A stretch of DNA of 64,000 bases, from NCBI RefSeq assembly GCF_040183065.1, contig NC_091118.1:212281029-212345028 (forward strand). Reading direction: 5' to 3'. Each line of letters starts with the position of its first letter. Position 1 is the first letter of the stretch. Positions 63,609 through 64,000 of this stretch are shown here, one piece after another. The stretch is from Periplaneta americana. Taxonomy: Eukaryota; Arthropoda; Insecta; Blattodea; Blattidae. The translations under genes and the position numbers were made by a program. The notes under the pieces were generated by a model that did not search any database, had not been told where the DNA came from, and was given only the letters and a program-made list of their open reading frames with translations.

Positions 63609-64000
63609 GGGCATACAATGGGGCAAGGACTTCTTTCGGCTCCAGCCTACGAAAATTTGGAAAATACGAGTAAATTCGTTTATATGTTATTAGTAGGTAA
63701 GTCATTTTACAATTGGAGGCATACATAGGCCTAATTCAGTAATTAATTTTTCTGACAAAAACGCTTTACGAGACATGTACACCATTTCCTTTATTATATG
63801 GTCGTATGTAAAAAAAAAATCATCTTTCCAGATTCTTAGCAAATCGCCAAAATGTTATTTTTTTTTTTATAAAAGTGGTTACTTTTCATGTCCAACATTA
63901 CCGGATGAATTCGTCCTTAGACACTGAATAACAGAATCTCTCCAACAGTTCAGAACAATTAATAATCGCACACAGACGAACAATGGCTAACAACCCATCA
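63609..64000. other. No recognised gene
   Basis: AT-rich to the edge of the window; nothing recognised. Confidence 0.4.

Overview
This is eukaryotic, AT-rich, repeat-dominated DNA, almost certainly from an insect. The tRNA-headed SINE families, the (TTA)n-tailed LINE ends and the mix of mariner, Tc1, Harbinger, hAT-like and Penelope-like elements fit a large cockroach or termite genome. I favour Blattodea, perhaps Periplaneta, from memory of these SINEs; no search was possible. Nothing is prokaryotic: there are no operons, and most open frames are short and random.

Only one gene looks intact: a single-exon leucine-rich-repeat (LRR) membrane protein on the plus strand (52940-54373, 477 residues). 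A 55-bp satellite begins about 25 bp after its stop codon and runs to about 57160. Everything else is transposable elements, their relics, satellites, or plain sequence with no recognisable gene.

Layout. 1-10 kb: SINE and LINE 3' ends. 10-14 kb: a palindromic MITE, a 217-bp satellite split by a LINE end, and an alternating long/short satellite. 15-20 kb: tRNA-like pieces and an RTE-like reverse transcriptase relic. 20-29 kb: SINE-C, foldback elements, a hAT-like element with 8-bp target duplication, and a Harbinger-like element with a MADF-like reading frame. 29-33 kb: a Jockey/CR1-like LINE, SINEs and a MITE. 34-40 kb: a possible MULE-like assembly, with GTCCA-rich arrays at both ends in opposite orientation, two MULE transposase C-terminal pieces, a 34-bp minisatellite of nearly 2 kb, and two X-box motifs around a CCAAT box. 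41-46 kb: SINE-A, one of two 715-bp repeats, and a Penelope-like inverted dimer carrying two hammerhead ribozymes between 318-bp direct repeats, next to a 1.3-kb foldback. 47-53 kb: a TTTA array, a GC-rich TATA-containing segment, a palindromic mariner and a Tc1 element. 53-57 kb: the LRR gene and satellite. 57-64 kb: RTE relics, a Harbinger relic and two Tc1/mariner relics.

The most unusual items are the paired hammerhead ribozymes in the Penelope palindrome; the mariner whose left end is an inverted copy of its right end, where only the spare arm keeps the third catalytic Asp; the satellite that seems to grow out of the LRR gene's 3' flank; and three SINE families with different tRNA heads but one shared 3' domain.
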